Assembly (NCBI RefSeq): GCF_964022235.1
Contig: NZ_CAXHZL010000003.1
Location: 248,001-312,000, forward strand
Direction: 5' to 3'
From: Limimaricola sp964022235
GTDB taxonomy: Bacteria; Pseudomonadota; Alphaproteobacteria; Rhodobacterales; Rhodobacteraceae
DNA: 64,000 nucleotides
Positions 26,056-34,045 of this stretch are shown here, piece by piece (position 1 is the first letter of the stretch; every line of letters begins with the position of its first letter). Position numbers and translations under genes: made by a program. The notes under the pieces were generated by a model. That model ran no database searches and was not told the origin of the DNA. It saw only the letters and a list, made by a program, of their open reading frames with translations.

Positions 26056-28011
26056 ATGGCCCAGATCTCCCTCACCTTTCCCGATGGCAACAGCCGTGAC
26101 TATCCAGCCGGCGTGACCGCCGCCGAGGTGGCGCAGTCGATCTCGCCCAGCCTCGCCAAGAAGGCCATTTCCGCGAATGTGAATGGCGACCACTGGGATC
26201 TGAGCTGGCCCATCCAGCACAACAGCCAGATCGCGATCCACTCCACCAAGGATGCCGAGCCTTCGCTCGAACTGATCCGCCACGCCTTCGCGCATGTCAT
26301 GGCCCGCGCTGTGCAGGAGATCTGGCCAGACGTGAAGGTCACCATCGGCCCGGTGACCGAGAACGGTTGGTTCTACGACTTCGACCGCTCCGAGCCCTTC
26401 ACCCCCGAAGACCTCGGCGCGATCGAAAAGAAGATGAAGGAAATCATCGCCAAGTCCGAGCCGATCCGCACCGAGATCTGGGACCGGGCGCAGGCGCGTG
26501 CCTACTACCAGGAGCGCAACGAGCCCTTCAAGATCGAGCTTCTCGACCGCATCCCCGAGGACGCGCCCATTCGCATGTATTGGCATGGCGAGTGGCAGGA
26601 TCTCTGCCGCGGCCCGCATCTGCAGCACATGGGCCAGCTGCCCGCCGACGCCTTCAAGCTGACGGGCGTCTCGGGCGCCTATTGGTTCGGCGACGTGTCG
26701 CGCCCGCAGCTGCAGCGCATCTCGGGCGTCGGTTTCCGCAACCGCGACGAGCTCAAGGCGCATCTGACCATGCTGGAGGAGGCCGCCAAGCGCGACCACC
26801 GCAAGCTCGGCCGCGAGATGGACCTGTATCACCTGCAGGAAGAAGCGCCGGGCATGGTGTTCTGGCACCCGAACGGCTGGACCGTCTACCGCGCGCTCGA
26901 GGATTACATGCGCCGCCGCCAGAACGCCGCCGGCTACCGCGAGATCCGCACCCCGCAGGTCGTCGACCGGGTGCTGTGGGAGCGGTCTGGCCACTGGGAG
27001 GCGTATCGCGAGAACATGTTCATCGTCGAGGTGGACGAGGAAGGTGCCAAGGAAAAGCGCACCAACGCGCTCAAGCCCATGAACTGCCCCTGCCACGTGC
27101 AGGTGTATAACCAGGGCCTTAAATCCTACCGCGACCTGCCGCTGCGGCTCGCGGAGTTCGGCTCCTGCCACCGCTACGAATCCTCGGGCTCCATGCACGG
27201 GCTGATGCGGGTGCGCGGCTTCGTGCAGGACGATGCGCATATCTTCTGCACCGAGGATCAGCTCGAAGAGGAATGCGCGGATTTCATCGGGCTTCTGGCC
27301 TCGGTCTACGAAGACCTCGGCTTCGAGAGCTTTGACATCAAGCTCTCGACCCGGCCCGAGACCCGGGTGGGTTCGGACGAGATCTGGGACAAGGCCGAGA
27401 CCGCTCTGGAAAAGGCGATCCAGAAGGCCGGGGCCGACTACACCGTCGATCCGGGCGAAGGCGCGTTCTACGGCCCCAAGCTCGACTTCAAGCTCACCGA
27501 CGCGATCGGGCGCGAGTGGCAGTGCGGCACCTTCCAGGCCGACTTCAACCTGCCCGACCGGCTGGATGCTGAGTTCGTCAACGAAAAGGGCGACAAGGCG
27601 CGGCCTGTGATGCTGCACCGCGCGATCCTCGGCTCGTTCGAGCGCTTCCTCGGCATCCTGATCGAGAACCACGCCGGTCGCCTGCCGCTGTGGCTGGCCC
27701 CCCGTCAGGTCGTCGTGGCCTCGATCGTCTCGGATGCCGACGACTACGTGCACGAGGTGGTTGCCGCGTTGAAAAAGGCGGGCATCCGCGCCGAGGCCGA
27801 CATCCGCAACGAGAAGATCAACTACAAGGTGCGCGAGCACTCTGTCGGCAAGGTGCCGGTGATCCTCGCCATCGGCGGCCGCGAGGTCGAGGAGCGCACC
27901 GTCAGCCTGCGCCGTCTGGGCGAGAACCGATCCGAGGTGCTGCCGCTCGACGAGGTGCTGGCGAGCCTCAAGGACGAGGCGACGCCCCCGGACCTGCGCC
28001 GCGACGCCTGA
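26056..28011 (+). CDS. thrS: Threonyl-tRNA synthetase
   Basis: A class II synthetase of 651 residues. The TGS domain (ISLTFPDGNSRDYPAGVTA) is followed by the editing domain with HAFAHVMARAV and the catalytic metal-site segment DLCRGPHL, the class II core (MNCPCHVQVYN, RLAEFGSCHRYE, GLMRVRGFVQDDAHIF) and the anticodon-binding domain (APRQVVVASIV to the end). ATG 26056 follows GAGGAGG. A TTGACA lies about 90 bases upstream, but I could not pair it with a convincing -10. A terminator hairpin for this gene falls inside the convergent ArsC-family gene. Confidence 0.97.
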   Translation: MAQISLTFPDGNSRDYPAGVTAAEVAQSISPSLAKKAISANVNGDHWDLSWPIQHNSQIAIHSTKDAEPSLELIRHAFAHVMARAVQEIWPDVKVTIGPVTENGWFYDFDRSEPFTPEDLGAIEKKMKEIIAKSEPIRTEIWDRAQARAYYQERNEPFKIELLDRIPEDAPIRMYWHGEWQDLCRGPHLQHMGQLPADAFKLTGVSGAYWFGDVSRPQLQRISGVGFRNRDELKAHLTMLEEAAKRDHRKLGREMDLYHLQEEAPGMVFWHPNGWTVYRALEDYMRRRQNAAGYREIRTPQVVDRVLWERSGHWEAYRENMFIVEVDEEGAKEKRTNALKPMNCPCHVQVYNQGLKSYRDLPLRLAEFGSCHRYESSGSMHGLMRVRGFVQDDAHIFCTEDQLEEECADFIGLLASVYEDLGFESFDIKLSTRPETRVGSDEIWDKAETALEKAIQKAGADYTVDPGEGAFYGPKLDFKLTDAIGREWQCGTFQADFNLPDRLDAEFVNEKGDKARPVMLHRAILGSFERFLGILIENHAGRLPLWLAPRQVVVASIVSDADDYVHEVVAALKKAGIRAEADIRNEKINYKVREHSVGKVPVILAIGGREVEERTVSLRRLGENRSEVLPLDEVLASLKDEATPPDLRRDA

Positions 28012-28013
28012 GG

Positions 28014-28310
28014 CTAGAGGCCTTGGCGGTATGCCCCGCCCTCTTCGATCACCGGGCGCTTCAACAGCGCCGGGTGATCCTCCAGAAGCCCGGCCACTGG
28101 CCGGGCTTTTTCGTCCTCCGAAAGCCCGCGCCACGTGGTCGAGGACCGGTTGATCGCGCGGTCGCCAAAGGCCGCGAGGATCGCCGCGCGCTCCTCGACG
28201 CCCAGCGGTTCGGCCCGGATATCGACCAGAACGGGGTCGTGCCCCTGCTCTTTCAGCGCCTTCATTGCGGCGCGCGTCTTGTCACAGTTCTTCAGCCCCA
28301 GAACCCGCAT
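28014..28310 (-). CDS. ArsC/Spx-family (YffB-like) protein
   Basis: A 98-residue thioredoxin-fold protein of the ArsC/Spx/YffB group. It has a single N-terminal cysteine in LGLKNCDKTRAA, the DIRAEPLG segment and the family-typical C-terminal LLEDHPALLKRPVIE. Arsenate reduction is unlikely: the active-site surroundings match YffB-type proteins, which have no confirmed arsenate activity, and no ars genes are nearby. It is slightly shorter than most relatives (about 110-115). The last third of the gene is written over a perfect hairpin that serves thrS on the other strand. Confidence 0.82.
   Translation of the reverse strand: MRVLGLKNCDKTRAAMKALKEQGHDPVLVDIRAEPLGVEERAAILAAFGDRAINRSSTTWRGLSEDEKARPVAGLLEDHPALLKRPVIEEGGAYRQGL
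28087..28111 (+). terminator. thrS rho-independent terminator inside the convergent gene
   Basis: A perfect 9-base-pair stem, AGCCCGGCC (28087-28095) with GGCCGGGCT (28099-28107), loop ACT, then a run of T (28107-28111). It lies about 75 bases after the thrS stop, inside the ArsC-family coding sequence on the opposite strand. Confidence 0.75.
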
Positions 28311-28409
28311 TTTTGCCTCCAGTTGTGATTTGCCTTTCAGTGGCGCGCCCTAGTGTCCTTGGCAACCGCAAGACGTGCGGCGTGTGATCAGGATACGGGA
28401 GAGCGTGCC

Positions 28410-28616
28410 ATGCCGAAGGGCACCGTGAAATGGTTCAACACCACCAAGGGTTATGGGTTCATCGCGCCGGAGGATGGCGGCAAGGACATCTTCGTCCACA
28501 TCTCGGCGGTGGAGCGATCGGGGCTTACCGGGCTGGCCGATGACGAACCGGTGGAGTTCGAGTTGATCGAGGGCCGGGATGGCAGGGAGATGGCGGGGAA
28601 TTTGAGGAAGGTTTAA
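28410..28616 (+). CDS. Cold-shock protein (CspA family)
   Basis: A 68-residue cold-shock-domain protein that binds single-stranded RNA/DNA. RNP1 is KGYGFIAPE, RNP2 is KDIFVHISAVE, and the start GTVKWFNTTKGYG is typical. The ATG at 28410 has GGGAGAG upstream. The stop TAA lies one base before the stop of the convergent TIR gene, so the two 3' ends abut. Several paralogues usually exist per genome; this one has no visible long cold-box leader. Confidence 0.95.
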   Translation: MPKGTVKWFNTTKGYGFIAPEDGGKDIFVHISAVERSGLTGLADDEPVEFELIEGRDGREMAGNLRKV

Positions 28617-28617
28617 A

Positions 28618-29415
28618 CTACTGCCGAGGATTGGCTCGCTCAAGCGTATAATGGTATTGGCGGCTTCCATCTGTCCCACCGAAGTGAATCTCCTGGGGGA
28701 TTCCGCTCAAGAATATATGCATTGGCTTTGCACTAGAGATATCTGCAATGACGCCCGTAGCATGCAAGCCATTAACTTCAATATCCACTGTGTGCACCAT
28801 GCCAGTTCCCGTAATAATGCTGCGCGAGCCTTGCATTACCATCCCAAGCAGATCCTTTTCCTCAGGCAACACACCTGCGAAGCCTAATGACCATGTTCCA
28901 GTCCTTGGCCAAACTTCGAGCACCTGCTTCCCATTGTGAGAGTGGAACTTGTAACCAAACGGGTTAACGTCTTTTTCTTTGGCGGAAAGGGGGGTCTGCT
29001 TCACGCCTGAAACAACATCTTCAACCCAGTCATTTGAATTCAGGGCAACGTATTTCCTAGTTGATATAGCAGATGGAATCAAATCTTCGGAAATATGATG
29101 AGGGAAAATCCCAATGATTGGAAATTTACTTCCCTTGGAGCGTAAAGTTCGGTTAAGAGCATAGGCGAGCTCTTCTTGGCATGGCTCGCTACGGAGACTG
29201 TTCTCGGATACGTAGATGGCCCACGCGTCTAGGTCCGGATTCTTGAGCGCTTCGTCAATCTGCGCCCAAAGTCGTTGCCCCGATACTAAACGCGTTCGAT
29301 CATATTCAACATAGAGACCAGCCTTCTTTAACTCTTGAATGACAAAATTTACATCGTCATCTTCGTTGTCTTTCCAAGCATACGTTAGCCATAGATAAGC
29401 CTGATCGTTTTTCAC
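28618..29415 (-). CDS. Orphan TIR-domain protein with C-terminal beta-rich region (candidate NADase/defence effector)
   Basis: A 265-residue protein read from GTG 29415. Residues about 5-150 form a TIR domain: strand A AYLWLTYAWKDNEDD, helix FVIQELKKAGLYVEYD, the box-2-like RLVSGQRLWAQIDEAL, strand DAWAIYVSENSL, and helix motif SEPCQEELAYAL, where Glu82 (C-x-x-E) fits the catalytic glutamate of TIR NAD+ hydrolases. Residues 160-265 are Gly/Val/Thr-rich alternating strands (YKFHSHNGKQVLEVWP, GTGMVHTVDIEVNGLHATG) that I do not recognise. Base composition is strikingly low: sampled 60-base rows have 28 and 23 G/C, versus 44 in a thyX row. The GTG overlaps the thyX stop (GTGA); ATG 29442 is an alternative start. 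No ThsA, SIR2, cyclase or pilus partner is nearby. Confidence 0.82.
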   Translation of the reverse strand: MKNDQAYLWLTYAWKDNEDDDVNFVIQELKKAGLYVEYDRTRLVSGQRLWAQIDEALKNPDLDAWAIYVSENSLRSEPCQEELAYALNRTLRSKGSKFPIIGIFPHHISEDLIPSAISTRKYVALNSNDWVEDVVSGVKQTPLSAKEKDVNPFGYKFHSHNGKQVLEVWPRTGTWSLGFAGVLPEEKDLLGMVMQGSRSIITGTGMVHTVDIEVNGLHATGVIADISSAKPMHIFLSGIPQEIHFGGTDGSRQYHYTLERANPRQ

Positions 29416-30317
29416 TTCACTACCCCCATAAACTCCCGCCATTCCCGCGCACTCATCCCGGACGTCTCCTGAGTCACTTCCTCCCCAGCGAGCATCCGAC
29501 GCAGGCACTCCACACCTGAAGCTGAAAGAGTCACCCCCCCAAGGCGATACTCCTCGAAGGCGCGGTAGGCGGCGGGGACCCAGTCCTTGACCATCTCGCA
29601 GATCGCGTCCGCATAGACCCGGATCTCGTATTGCGCGTGGGGGTCGGCACGCAGGCGCAGGAAGTGGAACAGGTTGTGCAGATCCACCTTCCAGTACCAC
29701 TGCGTGTAGATGTTGGCGGGCAGGTTCATCCGGGCCAGCTCGCGGGCGAGGCCCTGTTGGCCGTCGTCCGAGATCATCGCCTCGTAGTGGTCATAGGCGC
29801 GGTGCGCGTCCTCGCGCAGCCAGTCGAGCACGCGGGCCGATTCCTCCGGCCCCAGCACCTCGCCCCGGCCCTGGTTGTTCTGCGCCGATTGGGCGGCGAG
29901 GTCTTCGGCGCGGGGAATGTAGAACTCCCGATCGAGGATCGAGTAGCGGGCGGAGTATTCGTTGACGTTGGCGGTGCGGTGGCGGATCCACTGGCGCGCG
30001 ACGAAGACGGGCAGCTTCACGTGCAGCTTCAGCTCGCACATCTCGAACGGCGTCGAGTGCCAGTGCCGCATCAGGTAGCGGATCAGGCCTTCGTCGTTCT
30101 GCACCGACTTGGTGCCGCGCCCGTAGCTCACCCGCGCCGCCTGGCAGATCGCGGCGTCGTCGCCCATGTAGTCGATCATCCGCACGAAGCCGTGATCGAG
30201 CACCGGCATCGCCTTGTAGAGATGCGCCTCGGCCCCTTCGGAGACGGCGCGAAGGGTGGTGCGGGGGGTGGCGCGCAGATCGGCGATCTCGGCGTCCTGC
30301 TCGGGCGTCAGCGGCAT
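29412..30317 (-). CDS. thyX: Flavin-dependent thymidylate synthase
   Basis: Makes dTMP from dUMP using FAD, NADPH and methylene-tetrahydrofolate. It has 301 residues with the ThyX signature RHRTANVNEYS (RHR-x7-S) followed by ARYSILDREFYIP, plus an RELARMNLPANIYTQWYWK segment and LHNLFHFLRLR. ATG 30317 has GGAG nine bases upstream; the open frame to 30701 overlaps the divergent lipoprotein gene and is rejected. The C-terminus (MSAREWREFMGVVK) looks complete. Its last bases carry the GTG start of the TIR gene, so the two are translationally coupled. Confidence 0.96.
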   Translation of the reverse strand: MPLTPEQDAEIADLRATPRTTLRAVSEGAEAHLYKAMPVLDHGFVRMIDYMGDDAAICQAARVSYGRGTKSVQNDEGLIRYLMRHWHSTPFEMCELKLHVKLPVFVARQWIRHRTANVNEYSARYSILDREFYIPRAEDLAAQSAQNNQGRGEVLGPEESARVLDWLREDAHRAYDHYEAMISDDGQQGLARELARMNLPANIYTQWYWKVDLHNLFHFLRLRADPHAQYEIRVYADAICEMVKDWVPAAYRAFEEYRLGGVTLSASGVECLRRMLAGEEVTQETSGMSAREWREFMGVVK

Positions 30318-30477
30318 GGGGGGAGTCTCCTGAATCCGGGTCTGCCCCATCCATAGCCGCCGCGTGGCAGGAGGGAAACAACCCCGGACCGTGGTCGGGC
30401 ACACGGGGCGGCGCGCGTTGACACCCGCCCTCCCCGCCCGGACAGTCGGGGCCAACCGCAGACCCGAGGGCCGCCTG

Positions 30478-31560
30478 ATGATCCGTCTTGTTTCCACCGC
30501 CGCGCTGCTGGCGCTTTTGGCCGGCTGCGGCGATGGCCAGCCCTTCGTGTTCGACGAAGAGGCGGAGATCGACACCCCGACCGAAGAAAGCGAGACGCCC
30601 ACCGACGGCGAAGGGTTTGACGGCGACATCGAGGTGCCGCCCGGCACCACCAACCCCACGCCCGACACCTCCATCATGCGGTTCGAGCCCGAGGGCGACA
30701 CAGGCGGCGGCTTTGTGCGGTCGGTCTCCTACAACGCCGCGGCCCAGAGCTTCACCGTCGACAACCTCGCCTTCGACGGCGTCGGCCCCTACCAGCGCAA
30801 CGACAGCCCCGACACGCTCGCCGGTTATGCGGTGTTCAGGAGCGACCAGACCGTCACGGACAAGGTCAACGGCAAGGACGTCCAGCAGCTCGACTACCGC
30901 GCGATCTATGGCGTGAGCTCCAACCGCACCACCGTCGACGGCAAGCGCCTGCCGGTGTCGCGCTTTGCCATCGTGCGCAGTGGCGATTTCACGGGCTACG
31001 GCTTTGGCGGCTTTCTCTACGAGCGCAACGGCGGCGTGGAGATGCCGACCCGGCGCGACGGTCAGGCGGTCTTCGTGGGCGATTACGCGGGCCTGCGCGT
31101 CTTTGACGGGCAAGGCGGTCAGGAACTGACCGAGGCCAAGATGAGCATCGCGGTCGATTTCACTGATTTCAACAGCTCGGATGGTGTCGACGGCGTGCTC
31201 TATGACCGCCGCGCCTATACGCGCGATGGCACCGAGATCACGGTCAACCGCAGCGGCTCCCGGCGCGAGGATGCCGAAGGCACCGCCGTGCTCGACCTGC
31301 CTGTGGCCCGGTTCACCCTCGCCCCCGGCTCGGTGACCGACGACGGTGAAATCCTAGGCACCGTCAGCAGCCGCGTCACGGTCGATGGCAAGGTCACGGA
31401 TTACGAGGACGGCACCTATTACGGGATCATCGGCGGCGATCTCGACACCGGCGGCGAGGTGGTCGGCGTGCTGGTCATGACCTCCAGTGATCCGCGCCAT
31501 GAGGGTGTGACGGCGCAGGAAACCGGCGGCTTCATCCTGTATCGCGATTCCAGCCGCTGA
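30478..31560 (+). CDS. Surface lipoprotein with TbpB-like beta-barrel, Slam substrate candidate
   Basis: A 360-residue lipoprotein. The N-terminal signal MIRLVSTAALLALLAGC has a lipobox with the lipidated Cys at residue 17, followed by an acidic Thr/Pro/Glu linker (residues 20-60). The body is beta-rich; the C-terminal 120 residues (from VDFTDFNSSDGVDGVLYDR to the end) show repeating short strands and a closing IIGGDLDTGGEVVGVLVM that matches the F/I-GP-A-E-GG-V pattern ending TbpB/fHbp-type eight-strand barrels. It overlaps the Slam-like gene by one base (TGATG), the usual pairing of a surface lipoprotein with its exporter. A TTGACA lies at 30418-30423, but no clear -10 follows. Ligand unknown. 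Confidence 0.72.
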   Translation: MIRLVSTAALLALLAGCGDGQPFVFDEEAEIDTPTEESETPTDGEGFDGDIEVPPGTTNPTPDTSIMRFEPEGDTGGGFVRSVSYNAAAQSFTVDNLAFDGVGPYQRNDSPDTLAGYAVFRSDQTVTDKVNGKDVQQLDYRAIYGVSSNRTTVDGKRLPVSRFAIVRSGDFTGYGFGGFLYERNGGVEMPTRRDGQAVFVGDYAGLRVFDGQGGQELTEAKMSIAVDFTDFNSSDGVDGVLYDRRAYTRDGTEITVNRSGSRREDAEGTAVLDLPVARFTLAPGSVTDDGEILGTVSSRVTVDGKVTDYEDGTYYGIIGGDLDTGGEVVGVLVMTSSDPRHEGVTAQETGGFILYRDSSR

Positions 31561-32912
31561 TGCGTATCAAAGTCTTACTCGCACCGGCGCTGCTGGCGCT
31601 CGGCCTCGCTTGGCCCGTGGCGGCGCAAACCGTGCTCGACGCGGCGGGGCTGCGCGCGCGCGCGGTCTCCGAAATGGCACAAGGCCACGTGGCGCAGGCC
31701 GAAACCATGGCCCGCGCGCTGCTGGCGCATGATCCCGATGACGCGACGGCGCTGACGCTGGCCGCCGAAGGGGCCGTGGCGCGCGGCGACTGGGCCGCGG
31801 CGCAAGGGTTCGCCCGGCGCGCCCATGCCCGCGTCGAGGGGCCGGCGCGGTTTCGCATGGCCCGTATCGCGGCCTTCGCCTTCGCCAAGGAGGGGCGGTT
31901 CACCCGCGCGCAGTTCTGGTTGCGCCGGGCCGAACCCGACGCCCCCGATCCTGAGGCCGCCGCCGGGCTAGCGCGCGACTACCGCATGGTCGCGGCGCGC
32001 AACCCATTGTCCTTCAGGCTCGACTTCGGTGTCGCCCCGTCATCGAACGTCAATGGCGGAAGCCGGGTGCGCACCCTGACGCTGCCCGGCCTGCCCTTTG
32101 AGTTCGAGCTGTCCGGCGACGCGCGGGCTCTGTCGGGTCTCGCCGTCAGCGGGTCGGTGCAGCTTGGCTATACCCTGCCGCCTCTGGCCACGGGCCCGGT
32201 GCAGATCGACCTGCGCGCTACGACCCGGACCTACCGGCTCAGCGACAGCGCCCGAGCACAGGCGCCGGAGGCGCGGGGCAGCGATTTCGCGCAGTCAATG
32301 CTGAGCCTCGGGGTGAACCATAGGCTGCTGCGCGGCACGGGTGTCCCGCCAATCGACCTCTCAGTCGATCTGGCCCGAGCCTGGTACGGGGGTGATCCCT
32401 ATTCGGACAGTCTGCGGTTCGGGGTGGCGAGGGGTGTCACGCTCGATACCGATCGCCGGCTCGACCTGTCGCTCGGGCTTGAAAGGGTGGAGCGGCGCGA
32501 CATCGTGGCAGGCTGGTGGACACCGTCGGTCGGCGCGGTGCTGCGGCAGCGGATCGGAAACGACCGGCTCGACCTCACGGCCCAGTTGCGCGACCTGCGC
32601 AGCGACCGGCCCGACACCGGCCACGACAGTGTCTCATTTGGAGCGGACTACAGCTTCGGGCGGAGCTTTGGCCCGGCCCGGCTCGGGCTGGGCATCGAGG
32701 GTGAATGGCGTGACTACGATGCCTCGCGCTACGCCGCCGGTGGGCGCGAGGACCGCTCGCTGCGGCTCAACGCGCGGATCGGCCTGCCCGATCACGGGCG
32801 CTATGGGTTCTATCCCGAGGTGGGGCTGAGCGCCGAGCGGGTCTGGTCGCAGGTTGATCTGTTCGACGAAGAGGCCGTGACGCTGGATCTGAGCCTGCGC
32901 TCCGCCTTCTGA
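31560..32912 (+). CDS. Slam-like outer-membrane surface-lipoprotein exporter (DUF560)
   Basis: A 450-residue protein with a Sec signal peptide (MRIKVLLAPALLALGL to VAAQ), an N-terminal helical TPR-like domain (about residues 30-145, for example AEGAVARGDWAAAQGFARRA and EGRFTRAQFWLRRAEPD), and a C-terminal beta-barrel from about 155 with the family-typical FGVAPSSNVNGGSR opening and repeated amphipathic strands, ending in the aromatic LDLSLRSAF, a BAM-type beta-signal. This is the layout of Slam proteins, which move lipoproteins to the cell surface. It is shorter than neisserial Slam1 (about 490). Its start overlaps the stop of the lipoprotein gene, strongly suggesting a dedicated pair. Confidence 0.78.
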   Translation: MRIKVLLAPALLALGLAWPVAAQTVLDAAGLRARAVSEMAQGHVAQAETMARALLAHDPDDATALTLAAEGAVARGDWAAAQGFARRAHARVEGPARFRMARIAAFAFAKEGRFTRAQFWLRRAEPDAPDPEAAAGLARDYRMVAARNPLSFRLDFGVAPSSNVNGGSRVRTLTLPGLPFEFELSGDARALSGLAVSGSVQLGYTLPPLATGPVQIDLRATTRTYRLSDSARAQAPEARGSDFAQSMLSLGVNHRLLRGTGVPPIDLSVDLARAWYGGDPYSDSLRFGVARGVTLDTDRRLDLSLGLERVERRDIVAGWWTPSVGAVLRQRIGNDRLDLTAQLRDLRSDRPDTGHDSVSFGADYSFGRSFGPARLGLGIEGEWRDYDASRYAAGGREDRSLRLNARIGLPDHGRYGFYPEVGLSAERVWSQVDLFDEEAVTLDLSLRSAF

Positions 32913-32983
32913 GGCGCGGCACTGGCGGCGGGCGCATGGCGTGCTACGCTCCGGGCCGCACCACAACGAGGAGGCCGCGCGAA

Positions 32984-33412
32984 ATGGCACTGAAATACCT
33001 GCACACCATGGTTCGAGTGAAGGATCTCGACGCGAGCATGGCCTTTTACGAGCTGCTGGGCCTCAGGGAGACCAGCCGCAAGGAGAGCGAGGGTGGGCGC
33101 TTCACCCTCGTCTTCATGGCTGCTCCCGGTCAGGAAGAGTGCCCGATCGAGTTGACCTGGAACTGGGATGGAGACGAGGGACTGCCGTCCGACAGCCGTC
33201 ACTTCGGTCACCTTGCCTATCGGGTGGACGACATCTACGAGACCTGCCGCCATCTTCAGGACAACGGCGTGACGATCAATCGCCCTCCCCGCGACGGGCA
33301 CATGGCCTTCGTGCGCTCGCCAGACAACATCTCGATCGAGCTTTTGCAGGCAGGCGATGCCCTCCCCGCGCAAGAGCCTTGGTCCAGCATGGAAAACACC
33401 GGCCACTGGTAA
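32984..33412 (+). CDS. gloA: Lactoylglutathione lyase (glyoxalase I)
   Basis: A VOC-fold enzyme of 142 residues that isomerises the methylglyoxal-glutathione hemithioacetal. It shows the four metal-ligand positions: His in LHTMVRVKDLD, Glu in CPIELTWNW, His in FGHLAYRVDDI and Glu in NISIELLQ. The ATG at 32984 follows GAGGAGG, ten bases upstream. Length is on the short side but typical for alphaproteobacterial GloA. It is convergent with the MarR-type regulator gene. Confidence 0.9.
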   Translation: MALKYLHTMVRVKDLDASMAFYELLGLRETSRKESEGGRFTLVFMAAPGQEECPIELTWNWDGDEGLPSDSRHFGHLAYRVDDIYETCRHLQDNGVTINRPPRDGHMAFVRSPDNISIELLQAGDALPAQEPWSSMENTGHW

Positions 33413-33455
33413 GGCCCGCGGCCCCGCCGCCGTCATGACCAAAGGAGCGGCGGGG

Positions 33456-33965
33456 TCAGTAGATATAGCGGATCTGGTCGGTCCAGTAGCGTTCGATCCG
33501 GCGCAGCGACATGGTGATGTCGTCAATGCCGGTCTGGTCCAGCACCCCGCGCGACAACATGCCTGACGCGTGATTTTCAAACAGCTTGTCGACAATGTCG
33601 CGGATTCGCCGCCCGTTGTCGGTGAGCCGCACGCGCACCGAACGGCGGTCGATCTGGCAGCGCTGATGATGCATGTAACCGGCCTCGACCAGCTTCTTGA
33701 GATTGTAGCTGACGTTGCTGCCTTGATAATAGCCGCGCGATTTCAGCTCGCCTGCCGTCACCTCGTTGTCGCCAACGTTGAACAGCAACAAGGCCTGCAC
33801 GGCGTTGATCTCGATAACGCCGACGCGTTCGAATTCGTCCTTGATCACATCGAGCAACAGCCGGTGCAGCCGTTCCACAAGGGTCAGGCTGTCGAGATAG
33901 CTCGTCATGAAGGCGAGGTCCCGCGCACCGCGCAGCGCCGGTTCCAGAGAGGAATGCACACTCAT
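33456..33965 (-). CDS. ldtR: MarR-family winged-helix regulator, LdtR-like
   Basis: A 169-residue regulator. The conserved block VERLHRLLLDVIKDEFERVG, NAVQALLLFNVGDNEVTAGEL and GYYQGSNVSYNLKKLVEAGY matches LdtR of Liberibacter and other alphaproteobacteria, a regulator of an L,D-transpeptidase gene and stress tolerance. DRRSVRVRLTDNGR forms the wing. I chose ATG 33965 (MSVHSS) because GGAGA sits eight bases upstream; ATG 33992 would add nine residues. No L,D-transpeptidase gene lies in the window, so the regulon is elsewhere. Confidence 0.78.
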   Translation of the reverse strand: MSVHSSLEPALRGARDLAFMTSYLDSLTLVERLHRLLLDVIKDEFERVGVIEINAVQALLLFNVGDNEVTAGELKSRGYYQGSNVSYNLKKLVEAGYMHHQRCQIDRRSVRVRLTDNGRRIRDIVDKLFENHASGMLSRGVLDQTGIDDITMSLRRIERYWTDQIRYIY

Positions 33966-34045
33966 CGTCAATTCTCCGTTCTGCCCGCTCAAAGGCAGGA
34001 ATGCGGCAGAATGACAAAGAAACGGTTAATTTTTTGAGACTTACT

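Noticed and set aside
25639..28134. 831-codon open frame antisense to thrS
   Set aside because: It mirrors the thrS codon pattern; the translation is low-complexity (His/Arg/Leu/Gly/Ala-rich) without motifs, as expected from high GC in third positions.
28014..28310. Arsenate reductase
   Set aside because: The protein belongs to the ArsC/Spx fold family but resembles YffB, and there are no ars genes or arsenate-specific residues to support the activity.
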